From: Acinetobacter venetianus RAG-1 = CIP 110063
Lineage (GTDB): Bacteria; Pseudomonadota; Gammaproteobacteria; Pseudomonadales; Moraxellaceae
Direction of reading: 5' to 3'
Length of the DNA: 64,000 bases
Assembly (NCBI RefSeq): GCF_000368585.1
Contig: NZ_KB849557.1
Coordinates: 725,615 to 789,614, forward strand
The notes below the pieces were generated by a model. The model saw only the letters and a list, made by a program, of their open reading frames with translations. It was not told the origin of the DNA and did no database searches. Positions 1 through 6,738 of the stretch are shown here, one piece after another. The first letter of the stretch is position 1. Every line of letters starts with the position of its first letter. A program made the translations under genes and the position numbers.

Positions 1-208
1 AAAAGAAGGTTATCGTCTATTGTTTTCGGGAGTTATTTTAATCCTAAAGCTTCATTCACGAAAAGCGAATTTCACTTGTTTACAACAGAAAGCCGTGCTT
101 TTTTCGATTCTTTGTTAAAAACAAGGTTCTGTGGATATCCAATTGCCCATTTGCTTGTCAATTTGGTACAAATTCAAACGGGCAATTCGGTCAAATAATG
201 ATTCTTAT

Positions 209-1153
209 TTAGCTTGAGCGACCTGCTTCTAACACATTAAATAAATCATCTGCAATCGAAGTTCCAAACTGGGCATCAATCTCACGAATACAGGTTGGAC
301 TAGTCACGTTAATTTCAGTCACATAGTTACCGATCACATCCAAACCAACAAAGACCAAACCTTTTTCACGTAAAAAAGGTCCCACTTTTGCAGCAATCAA
401 TTTATCGTTTTCAGTCAGAGGGCGTGCTTGACCCAAGCCACCTGCCGCCAAGTTTCCACGCACTTCACCATTTTGTGGAATTCGCGCCAAGCAATATGGA
501 ATCGGCTCACCATTGACCATCAAAATGCGTTTATCACCTTCCACGATTTCAGGAATATAACGTTGTGCCATGATTGGAAGTGTGCCCATTTCAGTGAGCA
601 TTTCCAAAGTCGAACCAATGTTTACCCCATCTTGATACAAACGGAAAATCCCCATTCCGCCCATACCATCAAGTGGTTTCACAATCACATCGCCATGCTC
701 TTTGATAAATTCACGAATTAGGCTTTGTTGAGACGTGACCAAAGTGGGTACTTGTAACTCTGGGAACTGGGTTGCGAACAGCTTTTCATTACAGTCACGT
801 AGCGATTGTGGTTTGTTAATAATCCATGCGCCTTCACGTTCGGCTTGCTCTAAAATATAAGTGGTATAGACAAAGTTCATGTCGAACGGTGGGTCTTTAC
901 GCATCAATACAACATCGTAATCAGCCAATGATTCTTTTTGCTTGTCACCCAACTCATAATAATGATTGTAATCTTCAAAGACTTTAAGCGGCGAAATCAA
1001 ACCAAAGGCTTTGCCTTGATCAATATATAAATCGTGCTGTAATACATAACCCAATTCATGCCCACGACGGCTCGCCGCCCATAACATCGCCATGGTTGAA
1101 TCTTTTTTGAGATTCACAGTTTCAATCGGGTCCATCACTACAAGTACACGCAT
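209..1153 (-). CDS. gshB: Glutathione synthetase
   Basis: Cytosolic ATP-grasp ligase that adds glycine to gamma-glutamylcysteine, the second step of glutathione synthesis. The 314 residues match the usual bacterial length (about 315). The N-terminus MRVLVVMDP, the ATP-binding loop VKPLDGMGGMGIF (158-170) and the segment NVTSPTCIREID (282-293) are all typical of the family. The first-step enzyme gene, gshA, is far away at 29286-30863, so the pathway is not an operon here. The 208 bp beyond the stop codon show no convincing gene; in related genomes a twitching-motility operon (pilG onward) often follows, which would lie outside this window (inference). Confidence 0.97.
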   Translation of the reverse strand: MRVLVVMDPIETVNLKKDSTMAMLWAASRRGHELGYVLQHDLYIDQGKAFGLISPLKVFEDYNHYYELGDKQKESLADYDVVLMRKDPPFDMNFVYTTYILEQAEREGAWIINKPQSLRDCNEKLFATQFPELQVPTLVTSQQSLIREFIKEHGDVIVKPLDGMGGMGIFRLYQDGVNIGSTLEMLTEMGTLPIMAQRYIPEIVEGDKRILMVNGEPIPYCLARIPQNGEVRGNLAAGGLGQARPLTENDKLIAAKVGPFLREKGLVFVGLDVIGNYVTEINVTSPTCIREIDAQFGTSIADDLFNVLEAGRSS

Positions 1154-1316
1154 AATCTGACGCTCGTATTTTTAATCTTGGCAAAAAGTATAGCGAAGTT
1201 TAATGATGATGTTTAAACTAGTTGTGTAATTCTTTGATCTAAAAAAATATAAATTATTCAAACAACTAGGCTAATTTTATTTAAATAATGCATTTTATCA
1301 CTGATTAAAAATAGAA

Positions 1317-1349
1317 AATTACTGGCAAATGAATCCATCACCAGTAATT
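1317..1349 (-). terminator. Intrinsic terminator of the peroxidase gene
   Basis: Nine-base arms AATTACTGG and CCAGTAATT with a 15-base loop. On the minus strand the hairpin is followed by a T-rich run, as expected for a terminator just after the glutathione peroxidase stop codon. Confidence 0.7.
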
Positions 1350-1376
1350 CGTGCAATATTCAATTTCAGCATCGAA

Positions 1377-1856
1377 TTAAGCCAAAAGTTTTTCAATATC
1401 TTTGGCAATTTTTTCAGGTTTAGTGATGGGAGCATAACGCTTGATCACTTCGCCTTTTTGATTGATCAGGAATTTGGTGAAGTTCCATTTAATGCTGCTT
1501 CCTAACAGACCTTTAGCTTCTGAAGTCAGGTATTGATACAAGGGATGTGCCGTTGGACCGTTGACATCGACTTTGGCAAACATTGGAAATGATACGCCAT
1601 AGTTGCGCTGACAGAAGCTGCCAATTTCTTCATTGCTTGATGGATCTTGATTGGCAAATTGGTTACACGGAAAACCGAGAATCACCAGACCTTGTTGTTG
1701 ATAGTCCTGATAAAGCTTTTCCAAACCTTCGAATTGTGGGGTTAAGCCACATTGACTTGCCGTGTTCACCACCAATAAAACTTTGCCTTGATAGTCGGCT
1801 AGGTTCTTTTGCTCGCCTTCTAAAAGTTCAGCCTGAAAATCATAAATCTTGCTCAT
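1377..1856 (-). CDS. Glutathione peroxidase family protein (thiol peroxidase)
   Basis: Reduces hydrogen peroxide and organic hydroperoxides using a reduced thiol donor (glutathione or thioredoxin). The 159 residues are the normal length for bacterial BtuE/GPx-like enzymes. The catalytic cysteine is C36 in [11 protein letters not shown], with the conserved GFPCNQF glutamine segment and the KWNFTKFLI tryptophan/asparagine segment completing the tetrad. It uses cysteine, not selenocysteine. The gene is divergent from the OhrR-type sensor gene at 2035, and the shared 178-bp spacer holds dyads that could be the operator, so peroxide-dependent control by that sensor is likely (inference). Confidence 0.93.
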   Translation of the reverse strand: MSKIYDFQAELLEGEQKNLADYQGKVLLVVNTASQCGLTPQFEGLEKLYQDYQQQGLVILGFPCNQFANQDPSSNEEIGSFCQRNYGVSFPMFAKVDVNGPTAHPLYQYLTSEAKGLLGSSIKWNFTKFLINQKGEVIKRYAPITKPEKIAKDIEKLLA

Positions 1857-1930
1857 AGGTGTTTTCTCAACTATCCAATTGTGGGATTGCTCAAAATAGT
1901 TTGCTTAATCATTCAGCTTGTTCATTTAAT

Positions 1931-1982
1931 ATTGCACACAATTATCTTGCGTGCAAGTTTATTATGCACAATATACTTTTGC
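1931..1982. promoter_or_regulatory. Candidate OhrR operator between divergent genes
   Basis: The spacer between the peroxidase and ohrR holds CTTGC-GT-GCAAG (1946-1957), flanked by the related words ATTGCACACAAT (1931-1942) and ATTATGCACAAT (1961-1972). Such MarR-size dyads near the promoters fit autoregulation by the OhrR-type protein. The dyad is visible; the binding is inferred. Confidence 0.45.
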
Positions 1983-2034
1983 GATTAATCAAACTATACT
2001 GTGAGCTAGCAAAAATGATGTTGAGGAGCAAAGC

Positions 2035-2487
2035 ATGACTGAATTTTCTTACTTGGATAATCAAGTGTGTTTTGCCATGTATTCCGCGACCAATGCGATG
2101 ATTCGTCAATATCGTCCCTTGCTTCAGGAATACGACCTGACCTATCCGCAATTTATCGTACTGTTGGCTTTGTATGAAAAAGACAATGTGACGTTGTCTG
2201 AAATTGGTCAAAAGACCTTTTTTGATTCGGGCACGCTGACGCCAATTATTAAAAAACTGGAAGAAAAGCAGTTTTTAAAGCGCGTTGCAGTGAAAGAAGA
2301 TGAGCGGATGAAGAAAGTGATTTTGCTGGAAAAAGCACTTGCTGCAAAAGATGAAATTACCTTAATTCCGTTTAAACTCGCCTGCTCTTTGAGTGTTGAT
2401 CCAAATGATTTGGTGGCGATTCATAATCTATGCCATCGTTTTTTAAAAGGTTTAGAGGATTCTAAACTCGAAAGCTTGAGTGAATAA
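2035..2487 (+). CDS. ohrR: OhrR-type peroxide-sensing MarR regulator
   Basis: DNA-binding repressor of the MarR family that senses organic hydroperoxides through an N-terminal reactive cysteine. The N-terminus YLDNQVCFAMYSATNAM places the sensing cysteine at C12 and closely resembles known OhrR proteins; FFDSGTLTPIIKKLE is the recognition-helix region and KEDERMKKV the wing. The ATG at 2035 is preceded by GAGGAG (2023-2028) at good spacing. An ohr gene is not adjacent; the divergent partner is a glutathione peroxidase, so that gene is the probable main target here. The downstream DUF3565 gene starts directly after the stop codon. Confidence 0.9.
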   Translation: MTEFSYLDNQVCFAMYSATNAMIRQYRPLLQEYDLTYPQFIVLLALYEKDNVTLSEIGQKTFFDSGTLTPIIKKLEEKQFLKRVAVKEDERMKKVILLEKALAAKDEITLIPFKLACSLSVDPNDLVAIHNLCHRFLKGLEDSKLESLSE

Positions 2488-2676
2488 ATGCAACAAGCCA
2501 TTGTTGGATTTCATCTCGATGAAGAGAACCATTGGGTTGCTGATCTCACTTGTGGTCATACGCAGCATGTACGTCATGACCCACCGTGGCAAAATCGCCC
2601 TTGGGTTTTGATGGAGCAAGGGCGTAAGGAAAAGTTAGGGGTGATGTTGGAATGTAAAAAGTGTGAGAAGAAGTGA
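2488..2676 (+). CDS. DUF3565 zinc-ribbon-like small protein
   Basis: A 62-residue cytoplasmic protein of the DUF3565 family, function unknown. It shows a pattern of possible metal ligands: C23 and H25 in DLTCGHTQHVRHDPPW, then CKKC near the C-terminus. The start codon follows the ohrR stop with no gap, so the two are co-transcribed and probably translationally coupled. The stop codon overlaps the first bases of the left XerC/XerD-like site (2675-2702), making this gene the last core gene before the accessory block. Confidence 0.85.
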   Translation: MQQAIVGFHLDEENHWVADLTCGHTQHVRHDPPWQNRPWVLMEQGRKEKLGVMLECKKCEKK

Positions 2677-2702
2677 TTCTCATAAGAGATTTTATGTTAA
2701 GT
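2675..2702 (+). other. Left XerC/XerD (dif-like) site of module 1
   Basis: A 28-bp site with the arrangement XerC half GATTCTCATAA (2675-2685), spacer GAGATT, XerD half TTATGTTAAGT (2692-2702). The XerD half differs at one base from TTATGTTAATT, the half-site at the right end of the module (5833-5843, read on the other strand). The XerC half is weaker and overlaps the stop codon of the DUF3565 gene. The site points in the opposite direction to the right-hand site at 5833-5860. Confidence 0.6.
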
Positions 2703-2843
2703 AAAAGACACAATATGTCGTGCTGAAAGTGATAAAAACTTGCCTAAAGACCCCAACATATAGAAAATATAAAGACTTAATAAGATTTTTTAGTTCATAA
2801 GTTAAACTTTGTTATTTTTTTTATAGAGGGTAGACTTACCATA

Positions 2844-3308
2844 ATGGTAACATATAGAATAATTAGTAGGTACAAAGAACTGGGCGATCTAGAAAATCTT
2901 CATGACGGTTTAGAAAAATCTCAGCTTTTTATTACCTCTAATAAATGCCCTCTTTATGACCCTAAAGAGATTTTAGAGAAGCTTAAGGATGACTCTTTTC
3001 GCTTTATTACTGCTACGCAGCAAAGTAGAAAAGACTTAACTTATCGTCTTCAAATAACTTTGCCATCAGATGTATCAAAATTAAGAGAGTTAGTACGTAT
3101 TGCTTTGACAAAGGGTAAGTATCTTAATTCGCAGTGGTGCAAAACCAGTGACGCAGTGTGGGCTGCTTGCGATTCATATAAATTTGAACATACCGAATAT
3201 ATTCAGAATGCTCATAAATATATGACTAGTGAGATCTATCTTAAGTTTGCTTTGAATAACAAAGGGCAAGCTTTATTGATAGTTTCAGCTCACCCTCCTA
3301 AAAACTGA
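2844..3308 (+). CDS. MqsR-like toxin of a toxin-antitoxin-chaperone operon
   Basis: Probable mRNA-cleaving toxin. The C-terminal strand region SEIYLKFALNNKGQALLIVS (129-148) resembles the QVYLKI...VLIVSF end of E. coli MqsR, including the tyrosine before LK (Y132). At 154 residues it is longer than E. coli MqsR (98), the extra length lying at the N-terminal side. The toxin-first order, with an MqsA-type antitoxin 25 bp downstream, supports the call. A GAGGG lies about 13 bases before the ATG, and the short dyad AAGTT-A-AACTT (2799-2809) is a possible antitoxin operator. Sequence match to MqsR is partial, so the exact toxin family is less certain than the operon type. Confidence 0.65.
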   Translation: MVTYRIISRYKELGDLENLHDGLEKSQLFITSNKCPLYDPKEILEKLKDDSFRFITATQQSRKDLTYRLQITLPSDVSKLRELVRIALTKGKYLNSQWCKTSDAVWAACDSYKFEHTEYIQNAHKYMTSEIYLKFALNNKGQALLIVSAHPPKN

Positions 3309-3333
3309 TTTCATAAGGTGTAAGGGGTTCGCC

Positions 3334-3915
3334 ATGTTAAATCATACTTGTGTAATGTGTGATGAAGGTCTACTTATAAAAAAAACAGTCATTGATAATG
3401 TAGATTTTAAAGGGCAAGTACTAAAAGTTCCGAATACTCATCTTGAATGTAACCTATGTGGTTGTATTGAATTAGATAATGAGTATATGAAAGTAAATAA
3501 TCGTGCTTTAAACATAGAGAAAAAGAAAGCGCTAGATTTATTTACTGGCTCGGAAATCAAGGAAATACGTGAAGGTTTAAGACTTTCTCAAACTGAAGCT
3601 AGTGCTATTTTTGGTGGTGGAAAGGTAGCTTTTTCTAAATATGAGAATGATGATGTTATTCAGTCAAAATCAATGAATACTTTGATTGGTGCAGCTAACA
3701 GAATTCCTGATCTACTCCCATATTTGGTATCTCAATCATCTTTATCAACTTCACCAAAGTTTCAAGGTGACTATGAAGATGTATATCTAGAAGAAGACTT
3801 TAATCCTTTAGTGGAATGCAAAAATAGACCAAGTATATTTGTAGTTGAAGCTTCTCAAGAATTTGATTCTGGAACAAATGGTTACACAGAACTTCAATGT
3901 GATGATGCTGCATGA
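3334..3915 (+). CDS. MqsA-like antitoxin with C-terminal extension
   Basis: Antitoxin and operon repressor. Residues 1-50 form a zinc-binding domain with CVMC (C6, C9) and CNLC (C39, C42). Residues 72-120 are an HTH with LSQTEASAIFGGGKVAFSKYE, very close to the MqsA motif of E. coli. E. coli MqsA stops at 131 residues; this protein runs to 193, adding an acidic, low-complexity tail (about 133-193). In toxin-antitoxin-chaperone systems such a tail is the chaperone-addiction segment that makes the antitoxin unstable unless its SecB-like partner binds it. AAGGGG precedes the ATG. The last four bases overlap the chaperone gene (ATGA). Confidence 0.85.
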   Translation: MLNHTCVMCDEGLLIKKTVIDNVDFKGQVLKVPNTHLECNLCGCIELDNEYMKVNNRALNIEKKKALDLFTGSEIKEIREGLRLSQTEASAIFGGGKVAFSKYENDDVIQSKSMNTLIGAANRIPDLLPYLVSQSSLSTSPKFQGDYEDVYLEEDFNPLVECKNRPSIFVVEASQEFDSGTNGYTELQCDDAA

Positions 3916-4391
3916 ATACAAATAAAAGAGATATTCTCAATCCTATAGATGAAGCTCTAGCTAACTTAGCTATTAAAGATATTTTTTTAAAATCAATGAA
4001 GTGTGAAAACTTCAAATTTGATATAGAGCTTTATCCAAACTCCGACTATAAAGTGCTTTTAAAGCATAAAGTAGTTAGATCTTCTATCTTAGAAAGCACT
4101 GATCATAAGCAACATTTATTAAGAGTATTGCTTAGTTACGGTGTTAAATGGGTTTCAAAAGAAGATCCTCAAGATGAATTAGCTGTTATTGAGGCTGAAT
4201 ATGTTGCTGAATATAAGCTGAAGCAAAAAATCTCTGATATGGCTATTGATGAGTTTTGTCTAAAAAATGTTGGTCATAATGTTTGGCCTTATTGGAGAGA
4301 ATTTGTTGCTACAACTTCTCAGAGATTAAATTTGCCAAATCTAACATTACCTTTGCAAAAACCAGTTAAAAAAAATTCGGATAAAAAATGA
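3912..4391 (+). CDS. SecB-like chaperone of the TA operon
   Basis: Predicted SecB-fold export chaperone dedicated to the adjacent antitoxin. The 159 residues match SecB length (155 in E. coli). The C-terminal part, with NVWPYWREFVATTSQRLNLP (123-142), lines up with the conserved NILFPYAREC...FPQLNL region of SecB. Overall similarity is low and it lacks the acidic zinc-type C-terminus of housekeeping SecB, ending instead in a lysine-rich tail. It overlaps the antitoxin gene by four bases and the next gene by four bases, so the set is translationally coupled. Role as antitoxin chaperone is inferred from family and position. Confidence 0.75.
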   Translation: MNTNKRDILNPIDEALANLAIKDIFLKSMKCENFKFDIELYPNSDYKVLLKHKVVRSSILESTDHKQHLLRVLLSYGVKWVSKEDPQDELAVIEAEYVAEYKLKQKISDMAIDEFCLKNVGHNVWPYWREFVATTSQRLNLPNLTLPLQKPVKKNSDKK

Positions 4392-4627
4392 AAAAAGCTA
4401 TTTTAATGTCTTTGTTGGGAATAACTTCAAGCACATTCGCAAGTAATGAAGCTACAAACTTTAATGTTGAAGATTTAACTTCGAATCAGTTAATTGAGTT
4501 AACTACAAAATGTACAAAAAATGATTATCAGGGATCTGCTTGTGAAGCATTAAGGAAGAAGCAGCTAGAAGACAGAGAACGTATGAAGCAGGAAGCAAGA
4601 GATACTATGAAGTATGCTCCAAAGTAA
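4388..4627 (+). CDS. Small secreted protein, fourth gene of the TA operon
   Basis: Not recognised. The 79-residue product begins with a clear signal peptide (MKKAILMSLLGITSSTFAS, cut expected near residue 19), leaving a mature protein of about 60 residues, highly charged at the C-terminus, with two cysteines (in TKCTKND and SACEAL) that could form a disulfide in the periplasm. Its ATG overlaps the chaperone stop codon (ATGA), so it belongs to the operon. A periplasmic partner in a TA-chaperone operon is unusual; it may simply be module cargo. Confidence 0.75.
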   Translation: MKKAILMSLLGITSSTFASNEATNFNVEDLTSNQLIELTTKCTKNDYQGSACEALRKKQLEDRERMKQEARDTMKYAPK

Positions 4628-4667
4628 TTTCTTATAACTCCTTGAATAGCCAACAAAGTTCTATACA

Positions 4668-4693
4668 TAAAAAACCACTTAAATAAGTGGTTT
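4668..4693. terminator. Bidirectional terminator between convergent genes
   Basis: AAAACCACTT and AAGTGGTTTT arms with a four-base loop, A-rich before and T-rich after, placed between the TA operon (plus strand) and the DUF4145 gene (minus strand). Confidence 0.8.
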
Positions 4694-4713
4694 TATTTTG
4701 AAGGATTAATAGC

Positions 4714-5415
4714 TCATTGTACTTTTATGGCTTTTTTGTGATCTCGGATTTGCTGAATACGAGACAATTTCGAATCTCTTTCATGTCTTGCGATGTACCA
4801 TTCTTCGAATAAAATTTCTAACATTTCTATCAAAATTTTTGCTTCATCAGACTCTACATCAACAATTACATTAATATCTTTTTCCATATGAGCACCAATA
4901 TTGCCGATCTCTCTGACAGCATTTAAAGATTCCCATACTTGCTCAGTTACTTTACCTTCTAAAGCATTTATCTCTTTATATAAAGTTGTATCGGTGATTT
5001 CCCAATAGTCTCTAATCATCCCTTGTAAACATCGTCTTGCTAATGTTGCAGAAGCCTTTGGACTTAAATCACTAATAGCACAAGCTTCATTGTAATCATT
5101 TAAAATAGGTTCAGGGATATAGCTTGGAAATGGTTTTGCATGGCTATGAGGTAAAAGCGTCCATTTATGAATATAATCATTCTGATTATCAGGTTCTGTA
5201 TAAGGGTATTCAGAATAATTTGTGCTCTTATAAAGATAAGAGTTTATCGTTATTTCTTCACACTCAGCATTAGGACAAACAATAACTATGGACTTAAGTC
5301 CTAACTTATTTTTATATTTATTAGATAAACCGAATGAATGAGTTTGATAATCAAAATTTTTATCCCCAATAGTACATTTGTGATTACAGTAAGGACATGT
5401 CCATCTAAAGCTCAT
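4714..5415 (-). CDS. DUF4145 domain-containing protein
   Basis: Conserved protein of unknown function, about 233 residues from the ATG at 5415. It starts with a zinc-ribbon-like segment (CPYCNHKC, then CPNAEC) and has the DUF4145 core SPKASATLARRCLQGMIRDYW, followed by a helical stretch with NIGAHMEKD. DUF4145 proteins are often found near restriction or other defence genes, which fits the accessory setting but does not prove a defence role. An in-frame TTG at 5439 with AGAGGAGTT only three bases upstream is an alternative start; the ATG has AGG at six bases. AT-rich like the rest of the module. Confidence 0.8.
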   Translation of the reverse strand: MSFRWTCPYCNHKCTIGDKNFDYQTHSFGLSNKYKNKLGLKSIVIVCPNAECEEITINSYLYKSTNYSEYPYTEPDNQNDYIHKWTLLPHSHAKPFPSYIPEPILNDYNEACAISDLSPKASATLARRCLQGMIRDYWEITDTTLYKEINALEGKVTEQVWESLNAVREIGNIGAHMEKDINVIVDVESDEAKILIEMLEILFEEWYIARHERDSKLSRIQQIRDHKKAIKVQ

Positions 5416-5491
5416 AAAATACCTAAAAAATATATTCAATAACTCCTCTAATTATAAATAAAATTAGTAACTTATAAAATAATTTTTGTAG

Positions 5492-5497
5492 TATAAT
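5492..5497 (+). promoter_or_regulatory. Candidate -10 element for the 32-residue peptide gene
   Basis: A perfect TATAAT lies 70 bases before the peptide ATG. Transcription starting about seven bases downstream would begin at or next to the TGAGGCTCCTT element (5504-5514). No good -35 hexamer was seen at 17 bases. Confidence 0.4.
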
Positions 5498-5503
5498 AAT
5501 TCT

Positions 5504-5678
5504 TGAGGCTCCTTAGTTTTTCTTTGTGAATTACACATTTCGTAACCACAAAAGGAGCTAGCCATGAAAGCAAAAACAGTCAATGTTCGAGCTTATTGTA
5601 GATATCGTTTAGGGAAGTGGGAGGATGTGTGTAAACACAAACGATCACCACCTACACGGTAATTGAAAAGGAGCCTCA
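5504..5678 (+). promoter_or_regulatory. Leader and inverted repeat that may control peptide translation
   Basis: TGAGGCTCCTT at 5504-5514 is exactly complementary to AAGGAGCCTCA at 5668-5678, just after the peptide stop codon. Its GCTCCTT part can instead pair for seven bases with the ribosome binding site AAGGAGC (5552-5558). The mRNA could thus hold the ribosome site closed or, with the full transcript made, pair the leader with the 3' copy and free it. The pairings are visible; the switch is inferred. Confidence 0.45.
5564..5662 (+). CDS. 32-residue basic peptide
   Basis: A short gene with ATG at 5564 and a strong ribosome site AAAGGAGC six bases upstream (5551-5558). The product starts MKAKTVNVRAYCRYRLG and ends CKHKRSPPTR; it is strongly basic with two cysteines and no membrane segment. 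The strong Shine-Dalgarno, the TATAAT upstream and the flanking inverted repeat argue that it is expressed. Function unknown; I recall similar short basic peptides being predicted in Acinetobacter but cannot verify this. A DNA- or RNA-binding role would fit the charge (inference). Confidence 0.5.
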   Translation: MKAKTVNVRAYCRYRLGKWEDVCKHKRSPPTR

Positions 5679-5832
5679 CCTAATTTTTTAATAAACGATA
5701 CATATCAAAGAAATTTTAAAAATCTAATTATCAATTTTCCAATCAAATCTTCTTCTTACTAAGTCTTTAAATAGCCCAACTTTTGGTTGAATTTTTAGGA
5801 TTCTGTCGCATTAAGAAGTTAAGATTTTCTAA

Positions 5833-5860
5833 AATTAACATAATACGCCTTATGCGTAAT
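5833..5860 (-). other. Right XerC/XerD (pdif-like) site of module 1
   Basis: A 28-bp site read on the plus strand as XerD half AATTAACATAA (5833-5843), spacer TACGCC, XerC half TTATGCGTAAT (5850-5860). On the minus strand the XerD half is TTATGTTAATT, the consensus half of Acinetobacter pdif sites as I know them. It is inverted relative to 2675-2702. The same XerD half and spacer recur at 44246-44273. Confidence 0.75.
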
Positions 5861-6003
5861 GCTTAAAGTTTTCCTATAAGCATCAATATCTTAGTCTAAG
5901 ACGTTCTAGGGTTCAGCGCACTGGAACGGCTTTTTCGTGATCTTTCACGTTCCACGCTTATTTTTTAATCATTATTTTCAATAATTTATTAACTCAACTA
6001 AAC

Positions 6004-6030
6004 AAAAAGGAAGCCTTCGCTTCCTTTTTT
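6004..6030. terminator. Terminator downstream of pyrE
   Basis: AAAAGGAAGC and GCTTCCTTTT arms with a short CTTC loop, flanked by A and T runs, so it works for the minus-strand pyrE transcript and in the other direction. Confidence 0.85.
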
Positions 6031-6046
6031 CATTTACACCTAAAAC

Positions 6047-6697
6047 TTAGATACCATATTTTTCACGATACGCCTGCATATTTGCCAATGCTTCTTTCTC
6101 GCCTTTTGCATCCAAATAATCCATCAAATCTTTCATCGTGATTAAAGCATGCACTGGGATTTCGAGTTCTTTTTGTACTTCCTGAATCGCAGAAAGCTCA
6201 CCTTGACCACGCTCTTGACGATCTAGTGCCACTAATACCCCTGCAATCGTTGCACCAGCATTTTTTAAGATGGTCACTACTTCACGAATCGCAGTCCCCG
6301 CAGTGATCACATCATCAATGATCCACACTTTTTGACCTGCAACCGATGCACCAACCAACACACCACCTTCACCATGATCTTTAGCTTCTTTACGGTTAAA
6401 ACCCCAAGGAACGCTCTTGCCATGTACTTGAGACAACGCCACCGCAGTCGCCGCAACAAAAGGAATACCTTTATATGCAGGACCAAAAATCACACCAACA
6501 TTGTCACACTGAACCAATTTATCGGCATAGCCTTGTGCTAATAAAGATAGCGCTTCGCCATCGTTTAACAAACCTGCGTTAAAGAAATAAGGACTGACAC
6601 GGCCTGATTTTAAGGTAAACTCACCAAATTTAAGCACTCCACGTGATAATGCGAGTTCGATAAAAGCTTGCGGATGAAATGACACAGGCGTTGTCAT
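6047..6697 (-). CDS. pyrE: Orotate phosphoribosyltransferase
   Basis: Converts orotate and PRPP to orotidine 5'-phosphate, the fifth step of pyrimidine synthesis. From the ATG at 6697 (GGAG eight bases upstream) the product has 216 residues, close to E. coli PyrE (213). It has the flexible catalytic loop region [10 protein letters not shown] and the PRPP-binding motif [15 protein letters not shown] longer reading to 6793 exists but adds 32 residues unlike the family and overlaps the divergent exonuclease gene. Divergent from xthA with only about 40 bp between start codons, so the promoters must overlap the opposite coding regions. Confidence 0.95.
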   Translation of the reverse strand: MTTPVSFHPQAFIELALSRGVLKFGEFTLKSGRVSPYFFNAGLLNDGEALSLLAQGYADKLVQCDNVGVIFGPAYKGIPFVAATAVALSQVHGKSVPWGFNRKEAKDHGEGGVLVGASVAGQKVWIIDDVITAGTAIREVVTILKNAGATIAGVLVALDRQERGQGELSAIQEVQKELEIPVHALITMKDLMDYLDAKGEKEALANMQAYREKYGI

Positions 6698-6738
6698 ATA
6701 AGGTGCTCCAAATTCTTCAATTGAGGTTAAACAGACGT

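Larger units (their letters stand above)
2675..5860. mobile_element. Dif-bounded module 1 carrying a toxin-antitoxin-chaperone operon
   Basis: About 3.1 kb of visibly more AT-rich DNA lies between two inverted XerC/XerD-like sites and separates the core genes ohrR-DUF3565 from pyrE. It contains an MqsR-like toxin, an MqsA-like antitoxin, a SecB-like chaperone, a small secreted protein, a DUF4145 protein and a 32-residue peptide gene. No transposase or integrase gene is inside. This is the layout of dif modules of Acinetobacter plasmids, which are thought to move by the host XerC/XerD recombinases. Module status is inferred from the sites, the composition and the cargo. Confidence 0.6.

Noticed and set aside
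1-198. A plus-strand frame open from the left edge to 198
   Set aside because: 65 codons without a visible start, rare AGG codon, no similarity I can see, and neighbouring genes are on the other strand. Probably the upstream region of a minus-strand gene outside the window.
2675-2702. One of the dif-like sites as the chromosomal dif (terminus) site itself
   Set aside because: Four sites occur as two inverted pairs with spacers unlike the usual chromosomal dif spacer, which fits modules better than a single terminus site.
5900-5955. Hairpin words around GGAACG and CGTTCC right of dif module 1
   Set aside because: Short 6-bp arms, no T run after them; could be chance or part of a pyrE downstream region.
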